From Cardinalis cardinalis (lineage: Eukaryota; Chordata; Aves; Passeriformes; Cardinalidae), in NCBI GenBank assembly GCA_014549065.1, contig JACDOX010000004.1, positions 13,735,662-13,799,661 on the forward strand: a DNA stretch of 64,000 nucleotides. Reading direction: 5' to 3'. The translations under genes were made by a program, and so were the position numbers. Position 1 is the stretch's first letter. Each line of letters opens with the position of its first letter. This document shows positions 42,801 through 57,800 of the stretch, one piece after another. Below the pieces are notes generated by a model, which worked only from the letters and a program-made list of their open reading frames with translations, was not told where the DNA came from and made no database searches.

Positions 42801-45800
42801 TTTAAAGCAGTATGAAATATAAAGTTCCAGAATTTTCACCTCTGGATGGTACTTCATAACTGTAGACAAAATCAGCCAATGACTGAAAAAAGTCATATAA
42901 AAGATGAACACTCTAANCTTCCTAAAATCTGGATTTCTGAAGAAGGAAAGTATACTCCTTCAACAAAGGGGCAAATACGTTGTTTCCCTTTTCCTGCTCC
43001 AAAAACACACACACACAAAAAGAAATAAATCCATTCTCTCTGAATAACAATTACCTGGTAATGGAACAGCACTCAGAAATGAGTCATTTTCTGATTACTC
43101 ATTTGCTAAGCTCTCTACACAGTGTTGTCTGTGAACAGTTCATAAAATGCTGATCCTCTGGCATGTGTTTATCTTTGGGCTGGACCAGAGAGCTATGCAA
43201 ACTTATATAGTTTATAAAAGAGATTATCTACAGTTACTTGGGGGAATATTTGCCCTCTCTGTTTTATGCAGAGAAGCAATAAGGGCAAGCATATGCTTAG
43301 CAAAAAGAAAAACACAAGGAGAAACTGAGATTACCCACATGGTAAATTATATCAAGTACACAGAATGGTTTCTAGGTTTCCGTGGATTGATTTTCCCATG
43401 AATCCTGAAACAAACAAGTCACTTCAAAACACTGAAAAACTACCATGCAGAGCAATGCAGAGGAAAAGGTGGCAAATTGTAACTGCTCCAAAATATTTTG
43501 GAGATAACAAACATAACTGAAGGGCCTTCAATGAACTCCTGGGCAGACATGTCCATGCAGATCAGGTTAGAGCAGCCTAAAAATTTCTGGTTTTTTCCTC
43601 TCTGCTGACAGATACTCTTGTCTGAGAGTAACTGCCCGTGTGGGTTCTACTACTAGATGCAGAACAAAATAAATCATTACTGAAAGCAGGAAGAATGCTT
43701 GCCTACATCCTTAATCACAGGAGACCATTTAGTGATTCAGTAAAATTCCATAAACATCTGAGAGTTTGGATTTTTCATTTCCTGCCTCTTGCCTGGAAGA
43801 AAGCTGGAGAAGGTACTGTATCCAACGCNTCTTTTCTCACTTTTCTACTAGTGCTGAAATGTTCTCTACACTCAAACTCACTCCTCTTAGGCTANATATC
43901 AATTCCATGAACTAGCAACCATCCCAGTTTGAAAGGCAATTTCAAGCCTAGCTCCTGATACGATGAGCAACTGTGGCACCACTGACTGAATAGGTTTGGT
44001 GAGAATTCATATGGTGAAGACATCAAGTAAGCCCCNTAGGGATTCCTGATACAGAAAATAAGTGCTCAGTCTTTCTGGGTTGTTGGCAATGAAAAACACT
44101 CACCACACTATTTTGTTTCTCAGACACCATGGCTCATGGAAAAACTAACTAAAATACTAAACACTTTTTTATGCTTCCTTTCACAGCTTTTTTGTCATTA
44201 CTGTTGATAAGTTTATTTCTCCAGAAGTTAAGACCTGTCCTATTTCCAGCCTCAGTCAGACAAGTTATTTCAGCTACTCATTAGTCAAGTATTCACTTCA
44301 CTGACCTATGTAACTTTTCATCCTGGTCCAACCATATTTATTTTAGCCTCCCAGCCAGCATGATATCTCTTCTCATGTAAACTTCTATAATGAGCTTTGA
44401 AATTCGAATGTTACCTTTCAGTTCCAAAATTGTAACTCTTTATTCATAATTGTCTGGGTTTCTTTAAAGGTTTTGTTATTTTATCCTTCACTGTGGCAAG
44501 ACAGGGCCACACAGTGAAACACTCTCTTATATGCTTCAACAAGTATTCTGAAAACCTTTCATACTGTTAGTCACAGACTCTTTTAAAATATCTACAACTA
44601 CATTCAAAGAGTTCTGGCCTAATTTAACTTTTATTGCCCCATGAAACTGCAGATATGCTGATTACTGAAATACATGGTAGATATTTCATGAGGAAATATA
44701 CTGAATTAGGTCTTTGCTGTCATGCAAAAAGCAATTTGTATTCTGTTGCTTCCCTTTGATCACCCAGTAGGATTGGCATCTACGCAGTGCTTTTACTGAG
44801 ATTTTATCTAACCAAGAAAATTTAAGAGACAGTTTTAATATGAAGGGCAATGTTTTCTGAAGAGCACCCTGATAGGATTTTCAAATCCTGCTGAATCTTC
44901 AAAGAATTTACACTTGAGTTATAAAGCTATACATGTCAAAGTGGTAAATAATTTTTAATTTGGTGTCCTTCCACTTGAAGAACTGGATAAGAAGTCATTA
45001 AGTTGAGGGATAAGATGCTCTTTACTCATATTTATCCCAAGAAAAAAATATGTCACTGAATTTTTAATGTAATGTTTCAATTCAGTTGCTTAGAGCAAAA
45101 TTTCTTGCAGAAATGCTTCTGTGACCTTTTAAGTCCAATACCCATTTTAAACTTCATCTGGTTTCATATAAGCCTATTCCTAAGATAGAGGCAAATATTC
45201 TTTTAAATTGTTTGTCTCTTTAACCAATGTCGAGAATGTTTTTCTTCTTATTAACAATTTAGCAATGCAGAAAGTCCAAATAAGAATCAGAGCCCTCGAG
45301 GAAGACACAAAGCAGGGAGCACNGAAAGGACAAGACAGTCTGTACCTAAGACTGAATTCTGCTTTTCTGATGATTTTGGCTTTCGGATTCTACTGTATTT
45401 CATTCACTGCTCTCTCTAGGATGTATTTTAACTGAAGCTCTAGGCAGTGCCCTAAAAGATTTTTTTTTGCTCAAGTTTTATGATAAGATAAAATGCTAAG
45501 CTTACTTTATGAATTTGAAACACACTTGATGTCTCCACAACTCCATGTTAATAAAGNAGCTCTCCTAAGTTTACTGCAAACATACTCAATGAAAATGTTT
45601 CCACCAAATGTAAACAGCTAACTTTGTCAAACCTTTACTAAAATTTGAGGTATGTCCCTAAGGAAGTGAACTATTCAGTCTGTTTAACAGTGAGACAGAG
45701 GCTTCTCAAGATTTGCCAAGGAAGACTGAGGCATTGCTCTACATACTGATAGCACAGAGGAGAAAGCAGGGTTATCAGCTTCCTATGTCTACTTGGGACT

Positions 45801-48800
45801 CTGTTTTTGTTCTGAGGGCGAAATTTGTATTCCTGGGTGGACAGTGGCTCATGTTCAGTGGAAAGAATAAAGGAGACTCTTGCCCAATATATTCTGCAGT
45901 ATTGTGAACTTGCTGGGGTGTGGAGGTTAATTCANACTCTCCCACACAGCACAAAATCTACATTTTCACCCTCCCTCTTCCCTCCTAAAAATGTTAGACC
46001 TCAGAAGTGGCAGCACCACCACCAACAGGGAAGTTCATTATGTCCTGATCATCTCTGGCTTTTCTGGAGGCTATGGGCTGTTGATACCTGATCTCATTTA
46101 CCTGGATCTCAGAAATGTTCTGGGCAGGAGACAGGCTCTTTTCTCCTACAAAAGGAGTTTTTTGGACCCTGCATTTGTAGTGAAAGCAAGGGAGTTAGGA
46201 AACTTTCAGCATGAACTGCANGGTGTTTGATTCTCTGACAGCTGCATCCATCAGAGTAAGCAGGTCTCAGGCAGTGGAACAGGCAGGCAGTTGGTGTCTA
46301 GATCTGACACTTACTCCTTATATANTCAGTGGACAAAGAAATGCTCATTTGAAGGAAAAATGAGATCTCAGATGTACTATCTGCCTACTGGAAGTATTTG
46401 CCTTTCTTCATCAATCACAGAAGAATCCCAGGGAGCCCATGCTGCAAACAGCAGTATTCAAGTGCCTACATTTTAATAGGAAGAATTCAGCACATTGGTG
46501 AATCATTGAAACTGATTTTTNAAATTATTTAATTTTATATTTTCCGATTTAAAATATATTTTCTGTATTTTTTCATAACCTATGTCATAAACAAAAAGTT
46601 GAACTGGTGGAGAAANTAAAAATCAAGTATATTCCTACTGTAACTTGACTAGCATTAAGAGACAAGNCTTAATTCCACATAATTCATCCATAAGATGTTT
46701 TCAAGTGTAGTGCCTACACAGCTGCAGTGCCAGATTTCAGCAGAGCATCCTTGGCCAGCACAGAGCAGAGTCACACTTCCTTTCAAGGCCTACAAGAAAG
46801 CTTTCCCTATCCTCTGACAATCTACAGATCACATTGAGAATGCTCACAGAGAATTAGTCTGGGAAATTATCTGCTCAATGTCAGACAAAGAACAGCCTTT
46901 CCTCCTTATAAGAAAGCCTTTGGGCCTGACTTATGCTTTTGCCAGCATTCTCTTTATGGTTAGCTTCAGGTTCTTTGTTAAAACCAGGATTTGACTCTGT
47001 ATGCTTAAAACTACATGTTGTTTCTCTGATGCAAAAATGGCCCCTGAACATCTTTCAAACTCAGTACTGTAGAAATGCTGCAAATTTTCAAATGGATGAG
47101 ATACTTTAACCCCATTAATTAATCCCGTTACATTAAGAAGAATATGCCACTAAAACAGCTCAGAAGATAATAGCTATAAGACAAAATATTTAATGGAGGC
47201 TGGTGTGGAAGTAAAGTCAATTGTGGCTGGTGCTTCTGCCAATAGCTTTTTCAAGAGACAAGAGTCCCCTCCACACCTAGTGATTTAACCCTCTTCCTTT
47301 CTCTAGAGACAGAAGATTTGGAAAGTCCATGTAAAGTAGGAGAATGTCTATGTCTATTTTTCATTTAGATATTTACTTCTACAGAAAACTTGGGAAGACA
47401 CTTTAAGACACCATAAACATTGGTCTGATAATGAATAAATAATAACAGAAACAATAAATAATTACCTTCAAGTGTTTCTCCCTCTCCAGAAAGGGCATCT
47501 CCTGCTCCAGAGGCATACAAGGCAGACACAGTCAGTGCATACCTAGTGGCTTGGTCCAAGCCTTTCAGCACTTTAGAGGTAGTGTCACCTTTCACAGTCA
47601 CTTCCTTAGTTTCACCTCCTGCGACTGGAGTGTATGTTATAAAGTACTGCTGCACTTTGCCAGGAGCAGCACCCCAAGACAGCTTCATTGTTGATGTTGT
47701 AGCATCAGAAACTCTCAAATTCCTTGGATTTCCTCGGACTGCACATGTTAAAAGATGTGGAAAAAAAGTTGAAGCAAGCTTAATTTCTTGGTTTATCTTT
47801 AGGTTAACACTACATAGGATTTTATGCTAAAAAATAATTGTCTAATAGGCTGGACCAACACTGCTACAGTGTACCTTTACTGTAATCAGGACTGTATATT
47901 CCCATCCCCACCCTCCTTAGGCAAAAATGCACAATAAGGTCCATTTTTTTTTTTTTCCTGTTAAAGCAGGCTCAATCCTGGAGCACTTATACATACTAGC
48001 ACCTCTAGATATGCTCAGATTCAACAAAGATCCATGTTGAAGTCACTGTCTTCANAATCAAGTTGAAGATGACAAATGAAATGTGAAATTAACACATTTT
48101 GGTTTCCTCAGGAGGTCTTTTTGATGATGACTTTCATGGATNAGTGACACTTCAACAATGATCAGGACAGTCATACTTTAGTTATTCTCTAGATTTTGTT
48201 TAAAAAGGCATGATACATGTTAAAGGATCATGCATTTTCACATACATTAAATCTACAGTGATAACTTGAGAAAATTAAATGTTCCATTAATTTCTTGCTA
48301 AACATTCAGCACAAAGTGCAAACGGAGTCTGAATTTATATAAGGTATATAATTTATATCATTGACAATATGAAGAATCATGGGGACAATTAATTAAACAA
48401 ACAAGTAGATTCTTCACCCAAGTTANCTTGCCATATCAGGTTCAAGATACTGTATTTCAAAAGGAAATATTGCAATTTTGATAAATTCTATTGTCTTACN
48501 TTAGCTAGGCTTGAGCAATGTTATAACTCTCTGTTCATCTAGGATAATACATATGGANTANATGGTTTATTATTCTTTCAGTATGACTATGTCAACATGC
48601 AGCNAGTTCTTCTCATGCTTACNATGTTCACAGCATTGATCATGTACCTTCATCAGTTTTTGCATATCCATTCAATGAATTCCCAGGCCCAGACTGATAC
48701 TCAGGAACAACAGACACTTCATATCTTGTATCTTGGATCAAATTCTGCAGAGTAGTTGACCTATCATTNGCTGAGACAGTCACTTGTCTCCTTTCTCCTC

Positions 48801-51800
48801 CAGTAAGTGGTCTATAAACAAGCCTGTACCGTAGGACATTCCCTGGAGCTGGAGCCCAGCCAACTACAAAGCTATCAGTAGTTTCATCTGTAATCCTTAA
48901 GTTTCGAGGAGCACCTTTAACTGCAAAAAATATACACATGTAAGTTGTAAATATTTGCCTTTAATGAAGAAGTATCTGAAGCAAAACCANGTCAACCATT
49001 CTGTTAGTTCATCCAGCTTACCAAAACTGCTTATATTGCCCTCCCATTGCTTTAGGGTACACACACCTTTAGTGATTTCTGAAAATTTAGGATCATAGTT
49101 ACATTCAGCAGTGGAACAAAGTTGTCTCCAAAAGTACGTTCATCTCAGTTTATACAACTGCTTCTGAAACTTAAGACAGTCTGACTGTGTTTAGTGGTAA
49201 CAGTAGAACTGAACTGTGTAAGGGACATTTGGGCATAGTGNGGAAACTTCTTAACACAACAAATGGTGTAAGTTTCCTTGCTGGGACCCTTTGCTTCTGC
49301 ACCCCTTCCATTGGCAGTTGTCAGATACACCTGACTACACACCCAGCTATCCTGTTTGCAAAAACAAACAAGGAACAAAGAGCAAAAAAACCCCACCAAA
49401 CCAATTCTATTTCTTTGAATATTTAAAAAAAAATTATATTCATTGAAATACGAGTTGCATCTAATGTTTAAAAAAGGTTTCTTAATTTTAGTCTCTAATT
49501 CAAAGAAACGGCTTGTTATCTTAGAAAGTAAAAAAAAAAAAACTGTGGTGAATCCTTTAACCTAGTCTGCTCCTTGACAAAAGATACAGCAGTTCAGATG
49601 AGCTCAATGGGCCCAGCAAAAAAGACCTGACTNTTCCAACAGAAATTAAGATCCACTGTACTGCACGCTGCCTAGCAGCACATAACATTGTCACTTAGGG
49701 AAAAAAGTTNTGTTTATTTGTTTTCTGCTATCTATGTTCCATAAGTATTGTTCTTCAAAGTTAGGAGCAGAGTAATTAATAANCCAAGTTTTAAAAAAGA
49801 AACTTGCTTTCTATTAATCAGAAACACAATACTCAACTTCAAATCCTTTAAAAGCCTGAAACCAAAGTTAATTGCCAAGAAAGCCATCTGGCTCAAACTG
49901 TTAGCTNGATCTGCATGGAGAGCTGCTGATGTTTACGTGGCTGTAGAAGAACTCTGTCTTCTGAGACGTGCTGGGACATCATCAGATCACAATGTTAATA
50001 ATTATTTAAGGTAGTATCAGTTACAAATGGGAAGGCAGATTATTTTTATTAAAACTTTTCCTTCTCCTGTTCCTTATGCACACAAGCTACGTGTTCTATC
50101 AGCCAAGAGTTGTCTGTTTTCCTAAGGGAAAATTATATATGGCCAAAATATTCTGACNGGTACAGTCATGGAAATGTGCATTCTGACAGTGAAACCTGTA
50201 TCTTCCAAACTTAACATCCAAACTAAGCAATTTTATAAGTGTTTATTTCTATCAGTCTTAAGAGGAAAGAGCAATTAACAAATCTTCAAGCTGTTTTTTT
50301 TGCTCCCTTGGAATCATTTATGTCACCAAAGGTCACAAATGACAGCATGGAATAATGAAAAAGAGTAGATCAATATTTTTAAAAGCATGATTTAGAGTAG
50401 ACAGAGTGTTCAACTACTGGAATATAAAATCACATCTACTGTCATGCTGCTCTTTTCAATCAGGAGAAATGCATCATGGCAACTCTATCANGAAAAAGTA
50501 AAGCTACCATGCTTAAATTTAGAGCCACTGATCACATTAAACACATACTGACATCAAAGGAAGTTTTGAATCAATTATTGGATCAGACCAACGAATTTCT
50601 GATTAAAAAAACAGTTAACCAAAACTCAAGGCCTTTTAAGCCTAGCGTATATAAAAAAAGACTTCTATTAGTGTTATATTAGATGTAGACAAATTGCATA
50701 GGCACACGTTTGTCTTAAAACGTATTGAAGTCAACATGCATTCCTGCATCAGTCTCATAATTATTAAACAAGGTAGAATAGAACTGAATAGTTCCATTGA
50801 AAAGGATCTACNATGTTCATCTAGTTCAACTTGAGTCTATATTGACAATTATTCATGCCACGGAATTTAATATTGAGAGCACACTACTTCATTTGAAAGC
50901 AGGCCACTGCAAAGGAACACAGCAGAGGAACACATCCAACCTCAGAAAAATTAAAGTGCAATCTTAGCAACTTAATGCTTGCATATTATTAAAACTTGAA
51001 ATCTTTACTGAATGCACTGAGATACAATAATGTTTATTCTCATCCTGCATGGCAGTACTGCTTCTCAGTTTTACTTGGCTGTTCCCCATTTCCCTGTTCT
51101 CCAGCTGAGCAAATTCTTATTTGAACATATGACTCCCTTGTGTCTGAGAATAATGGGAATCCTACCTTCTAAGGTGGTTTCCTCTCCGTCCAAGGGAGGG
51201 CCATCACCATCTTCATATTCAGAAATCACACTGACTGCATAAGTAGTTTCAGGTAGTAAGTTGGTGAGAACTGAGCTAGTACTTGAAGCTGGTACTGAAA
51301 CAATGAATTCATCTCCTCCGACTGCTACTTTATATTTAATGAGATAGGACAAAACCTCAGGTCCAGCTGGAGACCAGCTCACTTTGAAACTCTCTGATGT
51401 TATGTCAGAAAAGACCATGTTCTTTGCAGGTACGTAAGCTGTATGGAAATAAAAATGTGCATATGAGGCATACTTGGCAGAATATGTTAAACACAAAATT
51501 TCNAAAATAAATAATAAATGTTCCTCAATTATTTGATTTATTCTAATTGAACAGATATTTTGTTGCATGTGCACAGGATTTGTTTTCTACACTTGCTTAA
51601 ATCTATCAAATTTCAAGGAGATCATGTCTAGGCTGCCTAAAATCATTCACAGTAAGTAGAAGCACCAACTCAGTGATTTCTAGATAAAATGAAAGCAGTC
51701 CATGTAAAAAAAAAAATATATATTTATGAACACTTAATTTAGAATCTGATTATCAAGTTGGGTTCCTTATTTCGTATGTACAATGAACAGCAATAATGTT

Positions 51801-54800
51801 ATGTCCTCAATGGAAACTAAAAATTGTTGGGTTTTTTTTTCAGATCTACATTAAAAATAAGACAAAATAAAACCCAATATTTTTTCAGGAATTAAGTCAA
51901 AGGGAGAACAAGGAATTTGACACAAGGAACAAACACAAATCTGACATCCTGGGCTTGTTTTGTTTGGCCTAGTCAGCCCGTCAGTGGGGATCTTAAAACT
52001 GTTCAAGCCCTCTAAAACAAAGGCTGCTTTGCTGGTTTGTTCCTAAAAGCTATCCTGAAACAAAAGGTTTAATTTTAAAGAGAATTGGGCTTTCAACAAT
52101 GGGGAGTTTTCAATGTTAGTGTCCTACTAAGCATAGACAGGGGCACTGTGGGTGCAACNAATCACAAGTAACTTTATCTGACCAAAGTTGGCAATTTAGA
52201 AAACTTTTGGATGTTAAACATTATCCATGCTGGCCTAATTTGGATGCACGTGAAGACTTTCATGTGCTCTTCATTTCAGTCTTTACACTTAGATTGCAAT
52301 CACTATCACCTAGCATCTGCTGTCTCAAGTTGTCTTGCCTAAGCTCATTTCAGAGGGCCATTAGTTTTACTCTAAAACTTAATCAAATTGCCCTCTAGAG
52401 TCCTTGGCCTTACTTCATTGCCTTTGAATGTCTAAAAGACAAGCTTAGACTTGCCACCTCATTTTGTAGAGCTAAAAAAAGAATGCTCTGGTAAGTGTTT
52501 TACTCAAGACATTGAGTGCAAAAGCAGAGCANATCCACTAAGGTCATTCCAGTAGACACACATTTTATTAGCTTTTTAGATATCTAGCAGGGGTGGGGGA
52601 AAAACTTTTTCAAATATTTTTTTTCATTTCCATTTATCCATTAATTTAATCTGTTGCTTTTAATATATTTTAAAATGAGAAGCAAATCCCCAGTTATTAA
52701 AATTATCATTTGTATATGGACAATTTCATCAAAATAAATTCTTTAGGTAACTATAAGCACAAAACATTGGTTCAGATCCTCTTTTCATTGCATTTTCTAC
52801 ATTCCTCTAAGTAAGTAATAGTAGTTGCTTACATTTTCTCCTTATAGCAGCCAGCTCCTGCTCAATTCGTAGGCAGACAGACTGTGTAAGTTCAAATGAT
52901 ATTCTTTGAAAAGCATCAAAATCTTCCACTGTGTAAACATGGGTGTCTGCAGGAGGTGATGCGATAGCTTCCAACTCCGTACGCACTGCATCCTTCACAC
53001 CAACTGCAAATATTTCTACATCTGCATCCCTCAGCTTAATTGCAGGTTCTTTAAAAGCATCTGATGATTTTCCATCAGTGATAAGAATCATTACTCTNGG
53101 CACGTTTGGTCTTGATCCTTTGCTGGTAACAAATACTTTCTCCCTCACGTATGTCATTGCTTTGCCTGTGTTGGTAGATCCACCTCTGTAGGGGAAGGTG
53201 TTAATAGCCTGAATTATGTCTTCCACTCTGTTGTATCTGTTCAAAGAAAACTCCATATGGGGATCTCTGCTGTACTGGACAAGACTTATCTGTACTTTTC
53301 GAGGTGATATCTCAAAGCTTTTAACCAACACTTCCAAAAAGGCTCTTACTTTGACAAAATTGGCGATACCAATGCTGTAGGAACCATCCACTAAAAACAC
53401 AACATCAGCTTTTACATCCACACCACGTGAGCATTCTGCANAGGAAAAGAACAACCACTGTAAACGGATTTTCAATAGCCACATAGCATTACAATCGCAT
53501 CTGCAGTTCATATATCACACACAACTGCTTATAAACAAAGTAAACCCTGCTAAGCAAAGCTGTGCCTCAAAAATAATAAAGGCATAATATTAGAACAAGC
53601 ATCAGAGATTTCATCAATGAAGAGACACAATTTGAAAATTAGGTGGCTNCAAACTCACCCACTTGAACTTTTACTTGCTGTGTTTTTTCCATTATTGTTA
53701 TTGGCTCACTGGGGGTCAGTCCTTTCATTGCATAAACATTAATTTGATACTCTGTGTCTGGAGAGAGATCTTTAACATTCAGAGCAGTTGTCTGAGGACC
53801 CACACTTAGTACATGCTGTTTTCCCCCAGCTATCATTGGAATGAATTGCAGACGATAGCCAGTTATTTGGCTTGTGGATGGATCCCAAGTGATTCTAACA
53901 GACTTTGAGGAGATCTGAGTTGCCACCAGATTTGAAGGAGGCTCCACCACTGAAAGAAATCAAAAGCAAATCCAAATATTAGGTACAATTATAAACACAT
54001 TTTCTTAACAGTTTTTATTTCTGGAATAAGTTTAGTTATCTTTGCTTGATCTTTACTAAAAATCACTTTTGGGGTTTTTTTAGCATAAATAGACAGAAAT
54101 TAATTACAGAACAGTCCAAATGAGACATCAGTGAGAGGGCAAAAATATGAGCAACGCATTTGTGATCCCCCAAGTATAGCAGAAGTTCCAGGAGAAGTGC
54201 TGCCCAGCTCTAAAACTGCTTCAATCAAAAGTGAAGGACCCACTTACAGGAACACGGTAGAAAATGTAACAAATGCAGACTTGAGCAGAATACTACAACA
54301 GCAGAGTCATCTCTACTGCCATTTTTGTCAAAGAATAACTAGTTATTAAAACCTTACAAGGAGAGAAAGCTGCAATGATACAGCTTTATGTCTTTGTTTT
54401 CTCAGTTTTCTCCAGTTTTCATGATTTGGTTCTCAATGGTTCTCAATCCATTACATATTTTGACCCTTCACCAAGCAATTTTTTTCCCTTTAATACATTT
54501 TTCCACAGAAGTGATGCCTGTNTCCAAACTGCACATCACTGTGTTGCCTTTGAAACTATGGAATGATGGAGCTATTCCAAATCTGCTACATCACACGTAC
54601 TGTCATCCTGCATTTAAAGACACAAAACTGAAACCAGTTTTCCACACTTGCTAAGCGAAGCAACAGATGAAACTCTAGAATAAAGCAAAGGAAGTAGGGA
54701 TAGCCTCTTTAATAGACATTAGAATAAACTGAAGCTACAAATACATTTTTTAAAGTGTCTCACCTTCTTCCCCACTAACCAGTTCACCTAGTTGTTCATC

Positions 54801-57800
54801 AACACCGGAGCACACTTGCAAGATAATTTCATTCTGTATATCCACAATTCCATCAAAATTGGCCACATTGAACACATGCTTCAGTGACGGCTGAGATGCA
54901 ATTAGCTTGAGTTCCTTTGCATCTGCTGCTTTGATACCTAGAAGTTGTAATAGACAGGGCTATGGTTAAGTAGCCATAAAATACAGACACTTTCAACGTA
55001 CTTGTGAAGTATTAAAACATCTTGGGGTAAAGCTGAGTTTAAATTAGTTCTGCCTTCTGTCATGATCAATAATCAAACTACAAAATAATGATTAATGAAA
55101 TGAGGCGGCAGACTTGATTTTCAACCAGGGAAAATAATGTGGTGTAGGTGAGAATGAGGCCAAGGTTGAAACTATGCTAGTCAGTCATATAAATCTCCAT
55201 TATGTAGGAGCTACATAATTACCATCAAATTAACACAACTGGTGNGTTCAACTCTGGAGGGCACAAATGACCCCATTCAAGGCATACACATGAAAAGAGG
55301 AGCATAATGAAATTTTTCAACNCCACTGTCTGCAAAACTTATAAATTAACTCTTTAATCTCTCAATCATTAGAAAAACTCAACGTACCCAAGGAAAAGAC
55401 TTCAACTCCTATGTTGCGAAGCTCTCTTGCAGGAATTTCTACATCATCTTGAGCTTTTCCATCAGTAATGACAATGGCTACTTTGGGAAAGCCTTTTCTT
55501 GCTCCAGCAGACTCAGTGAAGGTGTTTTGAACAAGGTAATCAATAGCCTCACCTAAAACCAACATCACAAGTTGTGTCTTTTTAGACTTGTATGAACTAG
55601 GATTCAAAGCAAATTTGAACTATGAAATGAAATGCTGAATAAGCATGTATGTGGGAAATCTGTACCTGTCATTGTGTTGCCACCTTTGTAAGGTATCCTT
55701 TTAATTGCATCAATAAGATCACTTCTTCTGAAATACTGATTTAAATTGAACTCCGTTCTTGTATCTGAACTATACTGAACCACTCCAACTCTTGTCTTTT
55801 CTTCCCCAATGTCAAAGGCTGATACAAGGGCAACCATGAAGTCCAGAATATATCCAAAGTTATTTCTTCCTACACTCCATGAACCATCTACCAGGAAAAC
55901 TAAATCTGTCATTGCACTTATGGAGCATCCTGGAACACAAAAGGGAAAAAAGGAAAACCAACTCTATTAGCAAATTAGCAATTGCATTCTTACAAATCAG
56001 TGAGAAATGTCTGATGGAAACTTAGTAGGTAAAAGCCAAAGCAAACACATATTTAAAAGATTGATCTTATCTGGGATACTTTGCTTGGGGAAACATTACT
56101 CACATAAGTGAACACCCATATGAGTTTTCTTACAGCCATTATCAAAAGGGAACTGCTTTGAGACACCTTTCATGCTAATCCACAAGATCTGTTATGCCAC
56201 AACAGATGAAAACACCCATATAAAACTTTTTGCAATGATTTCATGTTACAAAAAAATTTTATTTTGTTATCATTTGTGCCTCACATCTTTACTTTCCCAT
56301 TGTAGCTGCACAGGTTCTTCTGCAAAGCCTTTTATCCACAGCACAACACCTTTTGTTGATAGGACCATGACGCTCATGGACTTGCTCAGGTTAGTTGCAT
56401 GAAATCCCTAGTTTCAGAACCGCCTTTGCACCTTAATCTTTCAATGCAGCTTATCTTTCTATCACAAGTCCCTTCACAAGTTTTTTTAACTCTACATAAC
56501 TTTACAAGTTAACTTCTTGGTAGGTAGCACAGAAGCACAGTTTAACTTTGTGTGCTAGACTTCAGATAAGATAAATGTCAGATAAGTTGAAAAGCAAAGC
56601 ACCTTACTTTGTAATTGAGCCTCAACCTTCTTTTCCTCTGGTATCCCTGGGCCGCCTGTCTGAACTACACAAAGCACAACATAGACAAAATGAATGGGGG
56701 AAAGAGGGTAAAATTTTTAAACATCAAAGAAAAGCANATAAGGAATTAGAGACATGCATCTAACAAGCCTCAGAACACAAAAACATAAATGCAGGTTCTG
56801 AAAATATCACCTGTACTTACAGATTTGACAACATAGTATTCAGCATGACACAAAATACAGAAAATGTAAATATCTAAGAATCTTCTGTATTTGTACATCT
56901 TGTAGAGTCATTTCCTGAAAATTAACTGCAACATGCCTGGAAGAAATACCAGTATTACCCTTCTCTATCACCTAGGAGAACTGATAATTTTCCCATGGTT
57001 CTTTGTGAAGCCTGAGACATGATACGAAATGTGTCATTTAAAAGAGTCTGCTGTGCATTTTTATTTAATTAAATTTATTTTATGCTTTTTAAATTATTAA
57101 TATAAATTATTAAAGGCTTAAATTCCATATTTTAGTATGCATTTAGGTCTATTGTGTCACATTTTATTATTATTTGATGAGGATAGTTTGCTTTCTCACA
57201 ACAGGATGCCAGTTCAATTCATTTGTTACTGAGGTCAATGATTGTCTTCCCCTTGAATTCAGCAGATGCAATTTATTGGAAAGAGGTATAGCTCAAAAAA
57301 CGTAGTGGCCTCCTGCCAAGAATTCTATAGAGGTTGGCAGACACTCTATACATGTTAGTATCCTTTGATCTCTTGCAAATTTTCTCTGCTTCCACTAGGA
57401 CTAATAGAAAAAGGCAGTTCAGACAGCTCCATCGAAGGAGGGTTTAGGTATGTGGCAATTTTGTTGAAGAACTGGATCAAAGCCAAGTTTTGGGAATGAC
57501 CTCTCAGTTATCTTAATTGGCTTTCTAATTGTACTGCAGCTACTTACTTGTCAGCTGGCCAAAAACAGGCAGACTCTCCTCTCTGTCGTCATATGAAGCT
57601 ATTGATACAATATACTCTACATCAGCTACAAGATCTGATATGACAGTTTGGGTAGTGCTAGGTGAAAGAGTAAATTCTTTAGTAGGTCCATCTGCAATAA
57701 ATATAAAAAACACTTAATGCAGCCTTAAAACACAATAATATTGATAAGCTGATTGTAAAACAAAATGCAACAGGCAATAATCTATCTCAAATGCAATAAT

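Larger units (their letters stand above)
35863..47465. other. COL12A1: 11.6-kb intron between FN3-5 and FN3-6
   Basis: By far the longest intron between exons in the window. It holds a CR1 LINE (36278-36785) followed by a TTTA microsatellite, and a 15-bp direct repeat near 40512-40545. About 10 kb remains unexplained by repeats I recognise. Scattered short open frames, such as 45991-46230, lack family features. I see no exon that would fit the protein here. Confidence 0.8.

Noticed and set aside
43147..43401. Open frame of 84 codons on the plus strand in the long intron
   Set aside because: No family features; about the length expected by chance in a window of this size.
45991..46230. Open frame of 79 codons on the plus strand in the long intron
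   Set aside because: Short, overlaps another open frame in a different phase, has an ambiguous base, and shows no recognisable domain or splice context.
47546..47830. Plus-strand open frame opposite FN3-5
   Set aside because: Shadow of the real minus-strand exon 47466-47738.
53436..53511. Extension of VWA2 open reading upstream of the exon to a Met at 53511
   Set aside because: The acceptor at the CAG before 53435 fits phase and family sequence; the extra residues are read-through into intron.
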